Assembly (NCBI GenBank): GCA_014218235.1
Contig: CM024755.1
Coordinates: 93,848,948-93,912,947 of the forward strand
Reading direction: 5' to 3'
DNA from: Colocasia esculenta
Taxonomy: Eukaryota > Streptophyta > Magnoliopsida > Alismatales > Araceae
Length of the DNA stretch: 64,000 nucleotides
Shown here one piece after another: positions 33,547 through 44,890 of this stretch. Made by a program: the position numbers and the translations under genes. The notes under the pieces were generated by a model that was not told the origin of the DNA, did not search any database, and worked only from the letters and a program-made list of their open reading frames with translations. The first letter of the stretch is position 1; every line of letters begins with the position of its first letter.

Positions 33547-36244
33547 TCAACAAAAAGGGAGTGACAACTCATCATCAGTCAAGTAAAAGGTGAAGGGACA
33601 AGCATGATTGTGGGGAAGGAGGAATTTGTGAAGGGTCTGTTGACTACTATGTAGACATCTATCAAAAAAAGGGAAGTCCATATGGGCATTTGGACCCAGA
33701 GAGCATTTTAGGTATGCAAGATGCCTTTTGTAAAGAGTATGGATAGTGGTGGTAGTTGGAAGTGTGAGTTGAAATCTGATAAGAACAAATTCTTGTCTTT
33801 TAGATTGAAGGAAGAAGAAAGTAGAGGTCATAGCCCATATGTAACATTCTTCCTATCTAGCATGCTTTGCTTTATAATAGAGATTAAATATGTTAGTTCA
33901 AAGTGGAGTGGAATGTCCTCATAAGGTGGCATATTTGTGAGCAAAATTGTCATCAATTGCTCCTTCAAAGGAAGTGTACTCAGCAAGCAAAGTAGAGTAG
34001 GATTTGTGCCATTCATATAAAGAAAGTCTTTCTATTTGAGCAAGAATGAGCTAAATAGAATGAGTAAGGGAGGAGTATTTTCTGGCAATGAGAAGGAGAC
34101 AATCAAACAGTGAAAGAGAAATTTGATATTTGACTAGTTTCCTGCATTGAGTTCGTATGGCCATTGTGAGAAGCTTGGAAGATTGCATACTTTCTGCAAT
34201 GACACCAATGAGAGATGGGTAGAGATCAAGCTTAGAAATGTGAGAAGTAGAGGAATCAAGATGAGCATGAAAGTTAGGAAGTCTTTCATACTAATGATAA
34301 GAAATGCGAGGGATTTTAAGATCCAACCTATGTTTGTTGAAGAAGAGTCTAGTAATCATGCTGGTCAGCCGTTCAAGATAATCATTGTGCTCAAAGTGAG
34401 CTTTTTGCTTAAACCATTCATCCAAACTGATTGCAGGTTAGCCTATCCTGACTCGGTGAGCATTGGTCTTCAAAAAATCTTTGGCATCATCTGGATGTTG
34501 CTTCAACCACTATTCCTGTGTCAGATGCTCAGTTGTATCGAAAAGATGTTGCAGTTCTTTGCCATCAAATTGTTTCAGATCCACTAGTATGAATATTCAG
34601 TCTTTGAGGTCCAGAGCTTGGAGTAGAGCCAGATGATATTTCCAAAATTTGAGATACTCTTTGTAAATCTCTGCTCTTCGGTAGTGAAGAAAGTGGTAAG
34701 TCAATGGGGGGTATTTAGGTTCATTGGGTGCAGGCTTGTGACGTTTGGATTTGGATGGCCTGGAGGAGGAGGCTTGAGGACCCAGAGGGACTTCAAAGAT
34801 AATATCCTCAAGTTTGACCTCACGATGGGTCTGAGGATTGGGGTTCGTTTGGGAGGGTGGACGAGGAGAGGGAACCGGCGATGGATTAGGTTGACATGGA
34901 GGGGGTGGTTGGTCCTCGGTAGGTGGAGAGGAGAATGGCTAAGTGACTGGGGGTGGTGATGCTTGAGGCGGTGGAGGGGATGACTGTTCAGAAATCGGGG
35001 GTTGTGAAGGCTCAAGAGGTAGAGGTAGGGAGAATGGATGTGGCTCTTGATCTGGAAGGAGAGAGGTAGGTGGTTGGTGAGAAGATGTTTCACCTTGTAC
35101 CAGAGTGGGACGAGGCCTCATGGAAATGGACTTCTTTCTAAGAATGGTCTGTGGCACAGAAGAGGTTGCTGGAGGTTGGGAGCAAGGAGTTGCTTGAAGC
35201 AAGGTGGTGAGAGTGCTCATGGTATTATGTAGTCTGCCAAATTAAGAAGATAACTCTGACTTCATGGACTCCAGCTGATGACCAAGTCTACTGACCTCAA
35301 GTTTGATATATGCAACGTCTTATTACCTGGGAGTTGATGGCTCTTCAGTTCTATGTTGATCATGTTCCTCGGCCTAAGCTCTATGTGACTGATTAGACTG
35401 TATTGGGTCTATAGGGGCCTGAGGTTGCTCCCCCTGCATTTTGTTGGGATCATCAATGGATGGTTGGTAGGAGCTTTGAGGCTCTGGTGGAGGAATATGT
35501 TCTGAAGGAATCTACTAAGTAGAGGTCCTGCTCTCCCCCTGAGGGATTGAATCTTCCTCAACAGAGATATTGGAGTCACCAAAGAGAACTGCACTGGGAG
35601 TGAGTTGATGGAACACTAGGGGGGCTGTGATTGACTCTGTAGCTGGAATATCAGCTGATGCTTCAGATGGGGCTTCGGTTGGTGCATTAAATGGGGCTTT
35701 GGCTAGTGCTTCAACAGGGGCTTCGGCTAACGCTTTAGCTGGGGCTTCGGTTGGTGCTTCAGCTGGGGCTTCGGCTAGTGCTTCAGCTGGGGCTTTGACT
35801 AGGGTTGACATGGAGGCTGAAACTAAGATGTCCTAAAAAATATAATGTGAACATGGAGGAAGGCTGACTTTGTTCCAGTGACCATCAACCAATTTAAAAT
35901 GACTCCTCTTCATATTTGATATTCCAAGGGGTTCAATCTAAGGAACCATTTCATTGTCTAGGTCTATGTCAAAATGCCTAAAAATGATGTTGAGCATCGG
36001 TCCATAAGGAAGAGCCGTAGCTAATTGGGCTATTGACTACATTAGGGTATAGAGGTTGTTGATTGGAACAGATATCTAGCCATTTCATCTATCGGGCGAT
36101 GTCTTCAACCTTGTGGTGATTGTGGTTTTTCAGTTCGGCAAATTTGACATGCTTGCATCCTCTATAGGTGATAGGTGTTTCTCCAAAGAGTTTGTATTGC
36201 CGGCGGGTGAAGAAACTAGGGTTGGATACTTCAGAAGCAGCCAT
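33547..36244 (-). pseudogene. third ORF of B, env-like position, decayed
   Basis: A long coding-like stretch lies between RNase H and the 3' LTR. It starts ATG at 36244 (MAASEVSNPSFFTRRQYKL, then TPITYRGCKHVKFAEL), runs through an acidic and Ala/Pro/Glu repeat part (35515-35811), a Pro-rich part (34700-35220) and an extended region with words such as KQFDGKELQHLFD and NDYLERLTSMITRL, to a stop at 33547 after LTDDELSLPFC. Several stops and frameshifts break its roughly 900 codons. SIRE-type elements carry an envelope-like third frame here, but I see no clear signal peptide or membrane segment, so function is not assigned. Confidence 0.6.
35640..35810. repeat. GCTTCAGCTGGGGCTTCGG minisatellite
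   Basis: About eight copies of 15-21 bp inside the third ORF. The minus strand reads repeated AEAPAEA/TEAPAKA words. The plus strand is also open (Ala/Ser-rich), but that is a by-product of the repeat. Confidence 0.8.
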
Positions 36245-36767
36245 TACTAAATGCGAGGGAGGCAATGAGTAAGAGAAGTATGAGATACAGATGAGAAGGG
36301 GAGATGATACTAGGATGACAATAGTAAGAAGAAATTTTTGGTTAGGCTTACCACAGAGTTGGGAAGATCCTCTTTCAAAAAGGGGAAAACGCAGAGCAGA
36401 AGTCAAGCGCGGGAAGAGGAATGACCAGACTGTGAGAGGAGGGTGGTAGGGTCTTCGACTTTTTGGGTTTATATAAAGGAGTGAGTAAAGGAAATGATTT
36501 TATATTTTGAAAAAGTGAAGGTTGACCATCAACATTACACATCCTACTGAAATGACGAAGCAGTTAGTTTCGACTGGGACAAGAAGGGCTATCGGATGTC
36601 GAAGCTAAGAATAAGTACACCACTATGATTTAAAGGAGATTTGACTTCAGATTGTTCGAGAAAGAGTTGTTTACTGTTGTAAAGAGGAGTATTGTAGAAA
36701 CAAACAAAAAATTCTTTGCTTTTTTTTTGAATTATAAATTACACATATCAATTTCTCTACAAATAGT
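36245..36767 (-). other. spacer between B RNase H and third ORF
   Basis: Noncoding. The minus strand has TATATAAA at 36468-36475, about 225 bp upstream of the third ORF ATG. There is a T-run at 36720-36728. No other feature seen. Confidence 0.5.
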
Positions 36768-37330
36768 TCAAAATCTATCTTCAGTTAATGGTTTGGTAAA
36801 AATATCAGCTAATTGATGTAAAGTGTCAACAAAATTAATGACAATGTTTCCAAAACTTACATGATCTCGGATGAAGTGATGTCTAACCTCAATATGTTTG
36901 GTGAGAGAATGCTGAATGGGATTTTTGGTTAAGTTGATGGCACTTGTGTTGTCACATAGCAAAGGAATATTTTTGAGTTTGTGGCCGTAATTCTCTAATT
37001 GATGTTGTATCCATAGAAGTTGTGCACAACAACTTCCAGCTACCACGTACTCCGCTTCTGCGGTGGATAATGCTATTGAATTTTGTTTCCTAGAGAACCA
37101 TGATATTAAACATTCTGCAAGAAATTAACATGTGCCACTGATGTTTTGTCTATCCAGCTTATACCCAGCATAGTCAGCATCACTATAACTAACTAAATTA
37201 AAGTCGGAATGTTTAGGAAACTAGAGACCTATGTTACATGTACCAGATAAATATCGAAAAATTCATTTTACTGCATTTAAAATGAGATTCTTTAGGGTTT
37301 GTTTGATATCTAGCACACAAGCATACACTG
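36768..37330 (-). pseudogene. RNase H of B
   Basis: Copia RNase H with LISWFSRKQNSIALSTAEAE, VVAGSCCAQLLWIQHQLENY, LLCDNTSAINLTKNPIQHS, TKHIEVRHHFIRDHV and the conserved end LADIFTKPLTEDRF, then a stop at 36768-36770. Upstream, HSDFNLVSYSDADYAGYKLD precedes with a stop at the position after ISGTC. The domain is nearly complete and less damaged than that of D. Confidence 0.85.
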
Positions 37331-37565
37331 AATATAATATTTGGTCTACTGACAGTAAGTTAGAGTAGTGATCCAATCATTCCTCTAAAGGACTTTTGAT
37401 CAATTGGTTTGCCAAGAGAATCACTATCTATTTTAGTGGATAAGCTCATAGGTGTGGTTAAGGCCTTATAGCTCTCAAAGCCATTTTTTTTTAGTAATTC
37501 TTTTGTACATTTGGCTTGACAAATATGAGTTCCATCCTCAGTCTGATTTACTTGGAGACCAAGAA
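37331..37565 (-). pseudogene. RT/RNase H connection of B
   Basis: The minus strand reads GLQVNQTEDGTHICQAKCTK, KKNGFESYKALTTPMSLSTK and SFRGMIGSLL, the usual copia connection after RT. It is cut on the right by the solo LTR at 37566 and continues at 41025 (duplicated AAGAA). Confidence 0.82.
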
Positions 37566-40500
37566 TGTCACGCCCCTCCAATTTAGCAGCGGAATAAATC
37601 GGAGGGAGACGCGAACAACGAGTATGGTAACGACAATTGCACATGCTTTCACAAACATCAGAGCATCTAATGAACAATAATTGAAATAACTCTTGATTTC
37701 ACTATAAAATCATTAAGACTATTACAACCAATAATTCGCAGCCAATACACAGGGCTCAATGACATCATTACATTGAAAAGAAATCTAAAGCAATAACTAC
37801 TAGACTCCATCGTACTAAGGTAACTTCATGAGTTGACTTCGGGTCGCTCATCATTCTAGTCTTGTCCCATTGGTGTGTGTGACGTCAGAGTCCGACTTAC
37901 CTGAGACACACAAGACAAATAACGAAGGGTGAGCGATAACGCCTAGTGGGACTTAAATCTCAGGCTCAAGCAGGCTTTAAATAATTAGTGCATTAAATGG
38001 CAGAGTAACTAAAGATAGAGCGAGTCATGTAAAGTCGAGAAAGTAAGAGCACAAGTAACATGGTTCAAATAGCAGATGAATCAAGTATAGTACAATGAAT
38101 AAGATCAAGTCATGCTAGAAAGCAACAACGACACGATAGCAAATAACGTCAACGTCAAGCAATAGCACGACACATGTATAGCAAGGAGAGAAAAAGTAGT
38201 TGGCCATATAGAGAGTAAATTGCACTTTGATTGATTTTCTTATCAATCGAAATAGTCTGGCACTTTTGATTAACTTTCGTCAATCAAGATAGTAATTGCA
38301 CTTTGGTTATCCGAAGATAGCCGGGAGAGAGTATAGCACTTGTTTGTCAAAACACAACGAGAGAATATAGCACTTTGTATTGATTGTCTTAGATTAATCT
38401 TGATAGTATGGCACTTGGATGTAATGCCGACATCCTAATCATTTAACTCCCGCGGGCAAATGGCACTTTCGGGCACTCCCCCCAGGACCTGATCGGGCCC
38501 TATTGCTCTGGCATTGGTTATATTGTTTATCTTTAGACAATCAATTAATGACCAATTTGAGAGTACCAAGAAATAGATAAGAGCACTAGATGAATAGATG
38601 AGATAGTAGAGTGAACGTGAATAGGTGAGCGAGTAGAGTATAGATGAGAGCTAGTGGTCATCATGTAAAAGAACGAGTAAACAAGCGATAGTAACAGTTG
38701 CACAACATGCGCACGTCGTATTGGCAGTCAGGTGGAATTCACGATCTTCCCGCTGGCCATGTTATGCACAAGTCCAGAGGTCTGACGTGATTCAAGATGA
38801 GAGCGAACTTCTAATAGCCGTTTGGTTCATATCGATCCCTAAAGGTGTAATGGGTGTTAGGGTTCAACCGGCTCGTCGATCATGTGGGAATCCATGATCA
38901 GAGGAGACTTACGGAGGCCTTGTGCAAGAGTTCACTAGTCTAGCGAAAGGAATATCCGACGGAGAGTTCACCACAAGCCTAGTAAAGTGTGTATATAAAA
39001 ACAGGTGCTCGACGTTCTAGAGGAATTCTAGAACAGTGGAGCGTCGATATCGGTATACAAACAACGCAAGAAACGAATACAAGTCCATTAAAATAGGGCA
39101 ATTAATATACTTTATTGCAATAAATTACCAGATACATTATGATATACTTTATGCCATATTTCTATCATATATGGATGGTTCATGTGTGTGCATGTGTAAG
39201 AGAATTCATAGATAGAAAAGAAGTCGTGAATATGTATTTTAAAGCATTCAATATAGCTCCAATTTTAAACAGGTATTTTAGAAAGTGAGAGCAATAAATT
39301 TTATTGGTTTTCATGCAAAATCTTGTGAAGGCGACATAGGCCAGTAAGGATTGCGACAGGGGTAGGCAGATCGCGACATGGGTACTGTCGCGACGGCCTT
39401 GTGAACGTGACAGAGGCGAGAAAGGGTCGCGACAGGACAGGCACAGGGATAGCGACGGCTCACCTATCGCTTTCTGAACGCGACGGGTAGTCTGTCGCAA
39501 TGGGACCTCAGAAGGCGACATATCGGCTCGTCACAATCTGGTGGTCTGCGCCTGGGTCTGACAGGAATCAGACTAGGCTTTGGATTGCGGGCCAACATGA
39601 ATCAAATTGATACAGGGTGCTTTGAAAAATCAGAACAAATCACATGGTTTATGAAAATTCGAGAAATAAATTTCTAACAACTCCAGACAGGCCAGGGTAC
39701 ATGCAGTATTCGGGAATTCGAAAGTTTCAAGGGCTTCAACAAGCTTTAATTCATGCAAACAGGAAGAACAAGAACAGTGAGCAAATTGGAATGAATGATT
39801 TAATTCGCCCACTAGAGTGAATCAAATTTAGGGCTTTCAGGGGCAAAAGATGTCTATCAACCCTCAGTATTTACTCCAAAAGTTTCATGACAAGAGGACG
39901 AGTGGATTCAAAGATATGCATTAAAGAAAAGGGCTCGAGGTCATGAAGTGTACAAAACTTTGAAAATTCATAAGAAAAGATTTGATCGATGGAAAAATAT
40001 GAAACTTGGGGGTTTCGTTCAGGAGGGTAGGAAGAACCTACATACGAGATTTCAGAATTTTAGCTTGTGAGAATGCCTACCTTCCACTCGATTTGTCTTC
40101 TAGGGTTAAAATCTCCAAGAACGAGGAAGAAGCTCCAAGAACTCCTTCTCCCCATGAGATCCTCTCCTCCTTGGCATCTTCTCCATGTCCAAGAACCTTT
40201 GGCAACGAGCTAGGGTCGGCCAAGAGGGTTTAAGAGGTGTATTTATGCTAGTTATGTTTCTAATTCCTAATAGTACTCTAACTCATATTTAAATTCCGAA
40301 TTTCCTCCTTTCCTAACCTCCTCCCAAGCCTTCCACTTCCTATTTGGGTTAGGATGGGATCTAAATTCGTGGCCAACCTATTAGGGTAGGTTTAGGAATC
40401 CAATTCTAACTTAAACTTCCTATTTAATGCATTAAATACCCCTTTTCTATTTAGGTAATAATTTAGTTACGAATTTAGGGTATTTTCCCATTATTCTTAT

Positions 40501-41024
40501 TTTTAAAATCCTTATTTTGGCCCACTAATTTCTAATGGGTCTATTTAACCAAGCCCATTATTTATTGGAATTTATCTTATAGGTTTTCCCTTTTTTAATT
40601 AGGGAATAATAGAGTTATGATTTTTATTGCATTTTCTTATTTGAATTTATTCATGGGTTATGAGAGGTCCATTGGTCCAATTCTGATAATGGGTAATCAT
40701 TTCATGATGTTGGAAGTCTCTCCAACATGATCGTTTAATTTATGAGCGCGTTATTTATTTCCGTGTTAACGGTTTTCCGACTTAGTTTCCTAATTTGGAT
40801 AATTAGTCACATTGTGATGTACACTTAGCCAATCGGATTTTTCGTTGCACGAATTTCTTCGTGGAACACTTAGGGATATTATTTGGGGTTGATTTCTAAT
40901 TTTTACGGAATTTTCCGGTGTATTCTTGCACAAACAATAATGGCACGTATGTTTCTATTATTTCAATTTAAAGAAATTATTATTTTGAATTTTTTTAAGT
41001 ATTAAATTTTTCCGGGTTGCTACA
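37566..41024 (+). mobile_element. 3.5-kb solo LTR of the TGTCACGCCCC family, copy 2
   Basis: Starts TGTCACGCCCCTCC and ends GGGTTGCTACA, with AAGAA on both sides (37561-37565 and 41025-41029). It is clearly the same family as 3571-7617 for the first 1.6 kb and again near the end, but 588 bp shorter and diverged in the middle. It contains the hairpin cluster (about 38225-38435) and a GTCGCGAC-rich block at 39320-39530. No coding sequence supported. Confidence 0.9.
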
Positions 41025-41830
41025 AAGAAAGTAGGTAAGTTCACCCATCATGCCCATTTCAAATTCACTTTGCATTAAGGCTTCGAAATCTTCGCAAAGG
41101 ACTTCATCAGTAGCTCCAAATATTACATCATCAACATATATTTAAATAATAATTATATTATTTTTGATAGTGTTAGTGAATAGGGTATTGTCTATTTTAC
41201 CTTCTTCAAAATCATGTGATAGAAGGAAGGCGCTTAATCTTTCATACCAGGCTCGTGGGAGCTTGTTTTAAGCAATATAGTGTCTTACTTAATTTAAAGA
41301 CATGATTAGGATATTCTATATTCTCAAAACAAGGAGGTTGATTTACATAAACTTCTTCTTTGATAATAGCATTTAGAAATGCACTTTTGACATCCATTTG
41401 AAAAAGTTTCATATTTCGGGAAGCAGTAAAAGTAAGTAATATTCTAATAGCTTCAAGTCTAGGTACAGGTGCATAGATTTCATCATAATCAATTCCTTCT
41501 TCTTGTGAATAACCTTAAGCCACAAGTCGGACTTTGTTCCTTACAATATTTCCATATTCATCCAATTTGTTTCTGAACACCCATTTGGTGCCTATAACTG
41601 GATGATCCTGAGGTTTAGGAACCAAAGTCCAGACTTGGTTGTGGTAGAACTGGTTTAGTTCTTCCTACATGGCCATAATCCTGGATGCATCATTGAGAGA
41701 TTCATTTATTGATTTTCGTTCTATGAAAGAAACTAATGCACTATATTCATAAGACTTTAACATACCTTTTGTTCTTACCTTGTCATTTGGACGTCCTAGA
41801 ATATTGTCTTCATGATGATCTTTGTGAAAT
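41025..41830 (-). pseudogene. reverse transcriptase of B
   Basis: The minus strand has VIGTKWVFRNKLDEYGN, APVPRLEAIRILLTF, LFQMDVKSAFLNAIIKEEVY with the first catalytic Asp, HVFKLSKTLY and then IYVDDVIFGAT with intact YVDD near 41128-41139, followed by MGMMGELTYFL at the solo LTR boundary. Stops (for example just before IYVDD) and frameshifts disrupt it. Confidence 0.82.
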
Positions 41831-42690
41831 TTCTATTCTTTTGGTAGATCATCTGGAGTTGTCCTTGTCTGTTGCAAATCATCTAGCTTTGTTTCTTCAT
41901 CATTTAGAGATGTGCCTTCCAGTTCCTTGCTTAAGGTTTCTGCTTCACTATCATGTTCTTTTTCTTCCTTAGTGGAAAGGTAAGTTTCATCGAAGATTAC
42001 ATTAATAGTTTGTTCTATGGTTAAAGTTTGTCTATTTAAAACTCTAAACCCTATAGGTTTTGATACATATCCTAAGAATATACCTTCACTACTGTGTTCA
42101 TCAAGTTTATCTAGGTTATCTTTTCTATTATTCAGGATATAGCACTTACAACCAAAAGGTTTTAAATGAGGTAAACTAGGATTTTTACCTTTGAATAATT
42201 CATATGGAGTCTTCTTGAGTATGGGTCTTACCATGGCACGAGTGATGATTTAGCATGTAGTGTTGACAGCTTCAGGCCAGAGATATTTCGGCAAACAGTA
42301 GTCTGATAGCATAGTCCTTTCCATGTCAAGTAATTTTCTATTTTTTCTTTCTGCCACGTCATTTTACTGTGGTGTTTTGGGAGCTGAGAAGTTGTGTTGT
42401 ATTCCATTTTATTCACAATGTTCAATAATTTCTTTGTTTTGAAATTCTCCACCGTAATCTGATCTAATGCTTATGATGCTAAAATTTTTGTCCTTTTCCA
42501 GAAGTCTGCTAAGCTTTAAAAATGTAGGAAATGTATCACTTTTGGACTGTAGGAAGGGGACTCATGTAATCTTTGAATAGTCATCTACTACTACGTATCC
42601 GTATAGTTTTCCACCAAGACTAGTAGTTCGCATGGGTCCAAAGAGATCCATGTGTAATAATTCCAAGGGCTTGGTGGTTGTTACTATGTT
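41831..42690 (-). pseudogene. integrase core and C-terminus of B
   Basis: LELLHMDLFGPMRTTSLGGK carries the first catalytic Asp, IISIRSDYGGEFQNKE the second, and AERKNRKLLDMERTML the Glu; these are the integrase DDE residues. The frame 42234-41833 then reads KTPYELFKGKNPSLPHLKPF, FGCKCYILNNRKDNLDKLDE and GIFLGYVSKPIGFRVLN, the copia-specific region after the core. Several stops are present (for example in HNFSAPKTPQ followed by a stop). Confidence 0.85.
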
Positions 42691-42693
42691 CTT

Positions 42694-43200
42694 CTATTGG
42701 AATGATGACTTGATTTGTTTTCCTTTTGTGCATGCTGAACAGATCTTTGAATTGTTTGTCTTCACATTTGGAAGACCTCTAACAATATCATACTTTTGAA
42801 GTTTCTTTATCACTGAAATATTGTCATGTCCTAATCTTTTAATCCATAGATCAAGGTCTTCTGAATCTTTATCTGATTGGCAAACATCCTCTCTTTTTAG
42901 GCCTTCTAAGTGTAATATGTAAAAATTTCTATGTCTAGCTACTTCAAAGATTTTCTGACTTCCTTTGGTAATGACGCATTTATCTTCTAAAAGTTGTATC
43001 TGATGACCCTTGTCACACAGTTGGCTTATACTTAAGAGATTGTACTTCAGGCCTTCAACACATCGTACATCTTCAATCAAGAATTTTGATTTAGTTGAAA
43101 TACTTCCTTGACCAACTACTTTTCCTTTCTGATTAGTTCCAAAGATTACTTCCCCTTTATCAGATGTGAATCTTGAGAAGAATTTCGTGTTCCCAATCAT
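42694..43200 (-). pseudogene. Gag-pre-integrase region of B
   Basis: Open frame with KGKVVGQGSISTKSKFLIED, LKYNLLSISQLCDKGHQIQL, LWIKRLGHDNISVIKKL and ICSACTKGKQ. It is the region between protease and the integrase core with the zinc site. The first zinc-binding His, usually in LWHxRLGH, is Ile here; the second His and the CxxC are kept. Confidence 0.85.
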
Positions 43201-44091
43201 GTGCGTTGAGCACCCATTATCTAAAATCCATTTAGATGCTCTAAGGCTTTCCTGAAAATATAATTACTAAAACATTTTAGGTACCCAAGTTTTTTTGGGT
43301 CCTGAAGAGTTAGTTGAGAATTGTTTAGATATCTATAACATGTGATTAGTTGTACCAGTAGCATGAGTGTGACCTAATTTATTACAATGTGAACAACATG
43401 CGATATCTTGTGTTTTGCAGTTGGATTTTCTTTCTTTTGGTTGGTTGGAAAGTTTACTTTCTCAGTTTTTTGTTTCTTTTACAAATTTTTGTAATAAATA
43501 TTCCTTTGGATTTTTCATTCTTTTGTCATCTTTCTTTGGTATGTATCCAAGACCATATTTTTCTTTCCCTTTTCTGCAGCCTTTTCGGCATAGAATTAAG
43601 GATGTTTTTCCATTAGTTAGTTTTCTTAAAGATGCTTTTAGATATTCATTTTCATTTTTAAGGTTTGTAAATGTGTTGTTTTGCACCTTTATATTTTTAC
43701 TTTCTTCTTGTAAGTCCATGATGTGCTCATACAATTCTTCATTTAGTTTGACTGTGTCTATTAGTTCTATTTCTCTATGTTTTTTTTTTGTTAAATTTGC
43801 TTTTATATTAATATTTAGTTCTTGGATTTGATCCTCCAATTTCTTAATATTTTGTTTTTTGATATTATTTCTTCCATTAATTTTTTATTTTCTTCTTCTA
43901 ATTGCTCAAGCTACTTGGTTGTTTTCTTTAATTCTTTTGATCTTATTTTATATTTTTCATAGAGTTCATTAAAGTCACCCTCTAAATCATCATCATCAGT
44001 TTTTGAATAGGAACTGAAGGAGGTTTCATATATTACCTTTTCTTCAATATGTGCTATAAAGGAACAATTTGCTTATTCTTTTTCAGACTCA
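43201..44091 (-). pseudogene. Gag C-terminus and protease of B
   Basis: The protease motif at 43210-43230 reads WILDNGCSTHMIG, with Asn in place of the active-site Ser/Thr. Before it come GPKKTWVPK and a zinc knuckle CSHCNKLGHTHATG whose last Cys is Gly. The 43839-43462 frame (VKLNEELYEHIMDLQEE, LKASLRKLTNGKTSLILC, KYGLGYIPKKDDK) is the coiled-coil part, colinear with A1/A2 Gag. Cut on the right by the solo LTR at 44097. Confidence 0.82.
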
Positions 44092-44165
44092 GAACTTGTA
44101 AGACCCTCAATTTTTGTGCATTTTATGACTGTTGAGATGTTTTATTTTTCTGCCCGAAATTCTTC

Positions 44166-44260
44166 TTAACGTCAACATTTCTTGACGTTAAGGAATAGTT
44201 GACGACAACTTGTGTCGTTTACTATGTGGCATGAAGATCTAAATGTCAACATCGATTGAC
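44166..44260. repeat. three hairpins in the Tekay-type LTR
   Basis: TTAACGTCAA/TTGACGTTAA (44166-44175, 44182-44191, perfect), ACGACA/TGTCGT (44202-44207, 44213-44218) and GTCAA/TTGAC (44245-44249, 44256-44260). Confidence 0.75.
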
Positions 44261-44834
44261 GCCTATTTCTTGTTAGTGGCATGAAGACCCGTTTTCTCCG
44301 GAGATGGATTAGGAACCCTCCCCCCCCCAACGGTTAGGACTATAATGACATCGGATTTTTTCGACCCAATTGGCTTTATAACCGAGTCATCTCTGCAAAG
44401 AAAGCACTTTGGGCTCAAAGAGGTTTTCTAGGTTTCGGGGAGAGAAAAGAGAGAGAACTTATGAGGGTTGATCTCGCGATCTGAAGGCTTCACCAGCAAT
44501 CTTCTGCAATAGTAGAGACTCTACTGAAGGTGGAGGGGCTCTCCTAACACTGGGGAATCGACTGCATCAACGTGGAAGTCGAATCAAAACGAGGAACATC
44601 ACCTTTTTGGCTTGGCTGAGCAGAGCTTCATTGCTAAAATTCGATCTTCAGGGGTTTTTGGAGAGGCAAGTGACTTAGGGGTTTCATCCCCAAACTTATC
44701 ACCTAGAGTTTAGAAAATTTTCTGGATTTTTAATTCGTGTCATGGACCCCCAAATTGTATGATTTTCTATGTTCGGTCTGCACTTTCTGGAGACAGGAGG
44801 TTTACGACAACCTTCTTGCCGCCAAGTTCTTGAG

Positions 44835-44890
44835 TTAACGGCAATCAATTTTGCCATTAACCTACCCTGACGGCAAGCCTCTTGCCGTCA
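44835..44890. repeat. two large hairpins near the LTR leader
   Basis: TTAACGGCAA/TTGCCATTAA (44835-44844, 44851-44860, one mismatch) and TGACGGCAAG/CTTGCCGTCA (44868-44877, 44881-44890, perfect, 3-base loop). Related hairpins are at 61083-61100 and 17294-17318. Confidence 0.75.

Noticed and set aside
34147..34587. 146-codon plus-strand ORF
   Set aside because: It is antisense to the third ORF of B, whose minus-strand words are coding-like; no plus-strand domain or start context.
34701..35093. Proline/histidine-rich 130-codon ORF as a host cell-wall type protein
   Set aside because: It is one frame of the Pro-rich part of B's decayed third ORF, inside the element boundaries.
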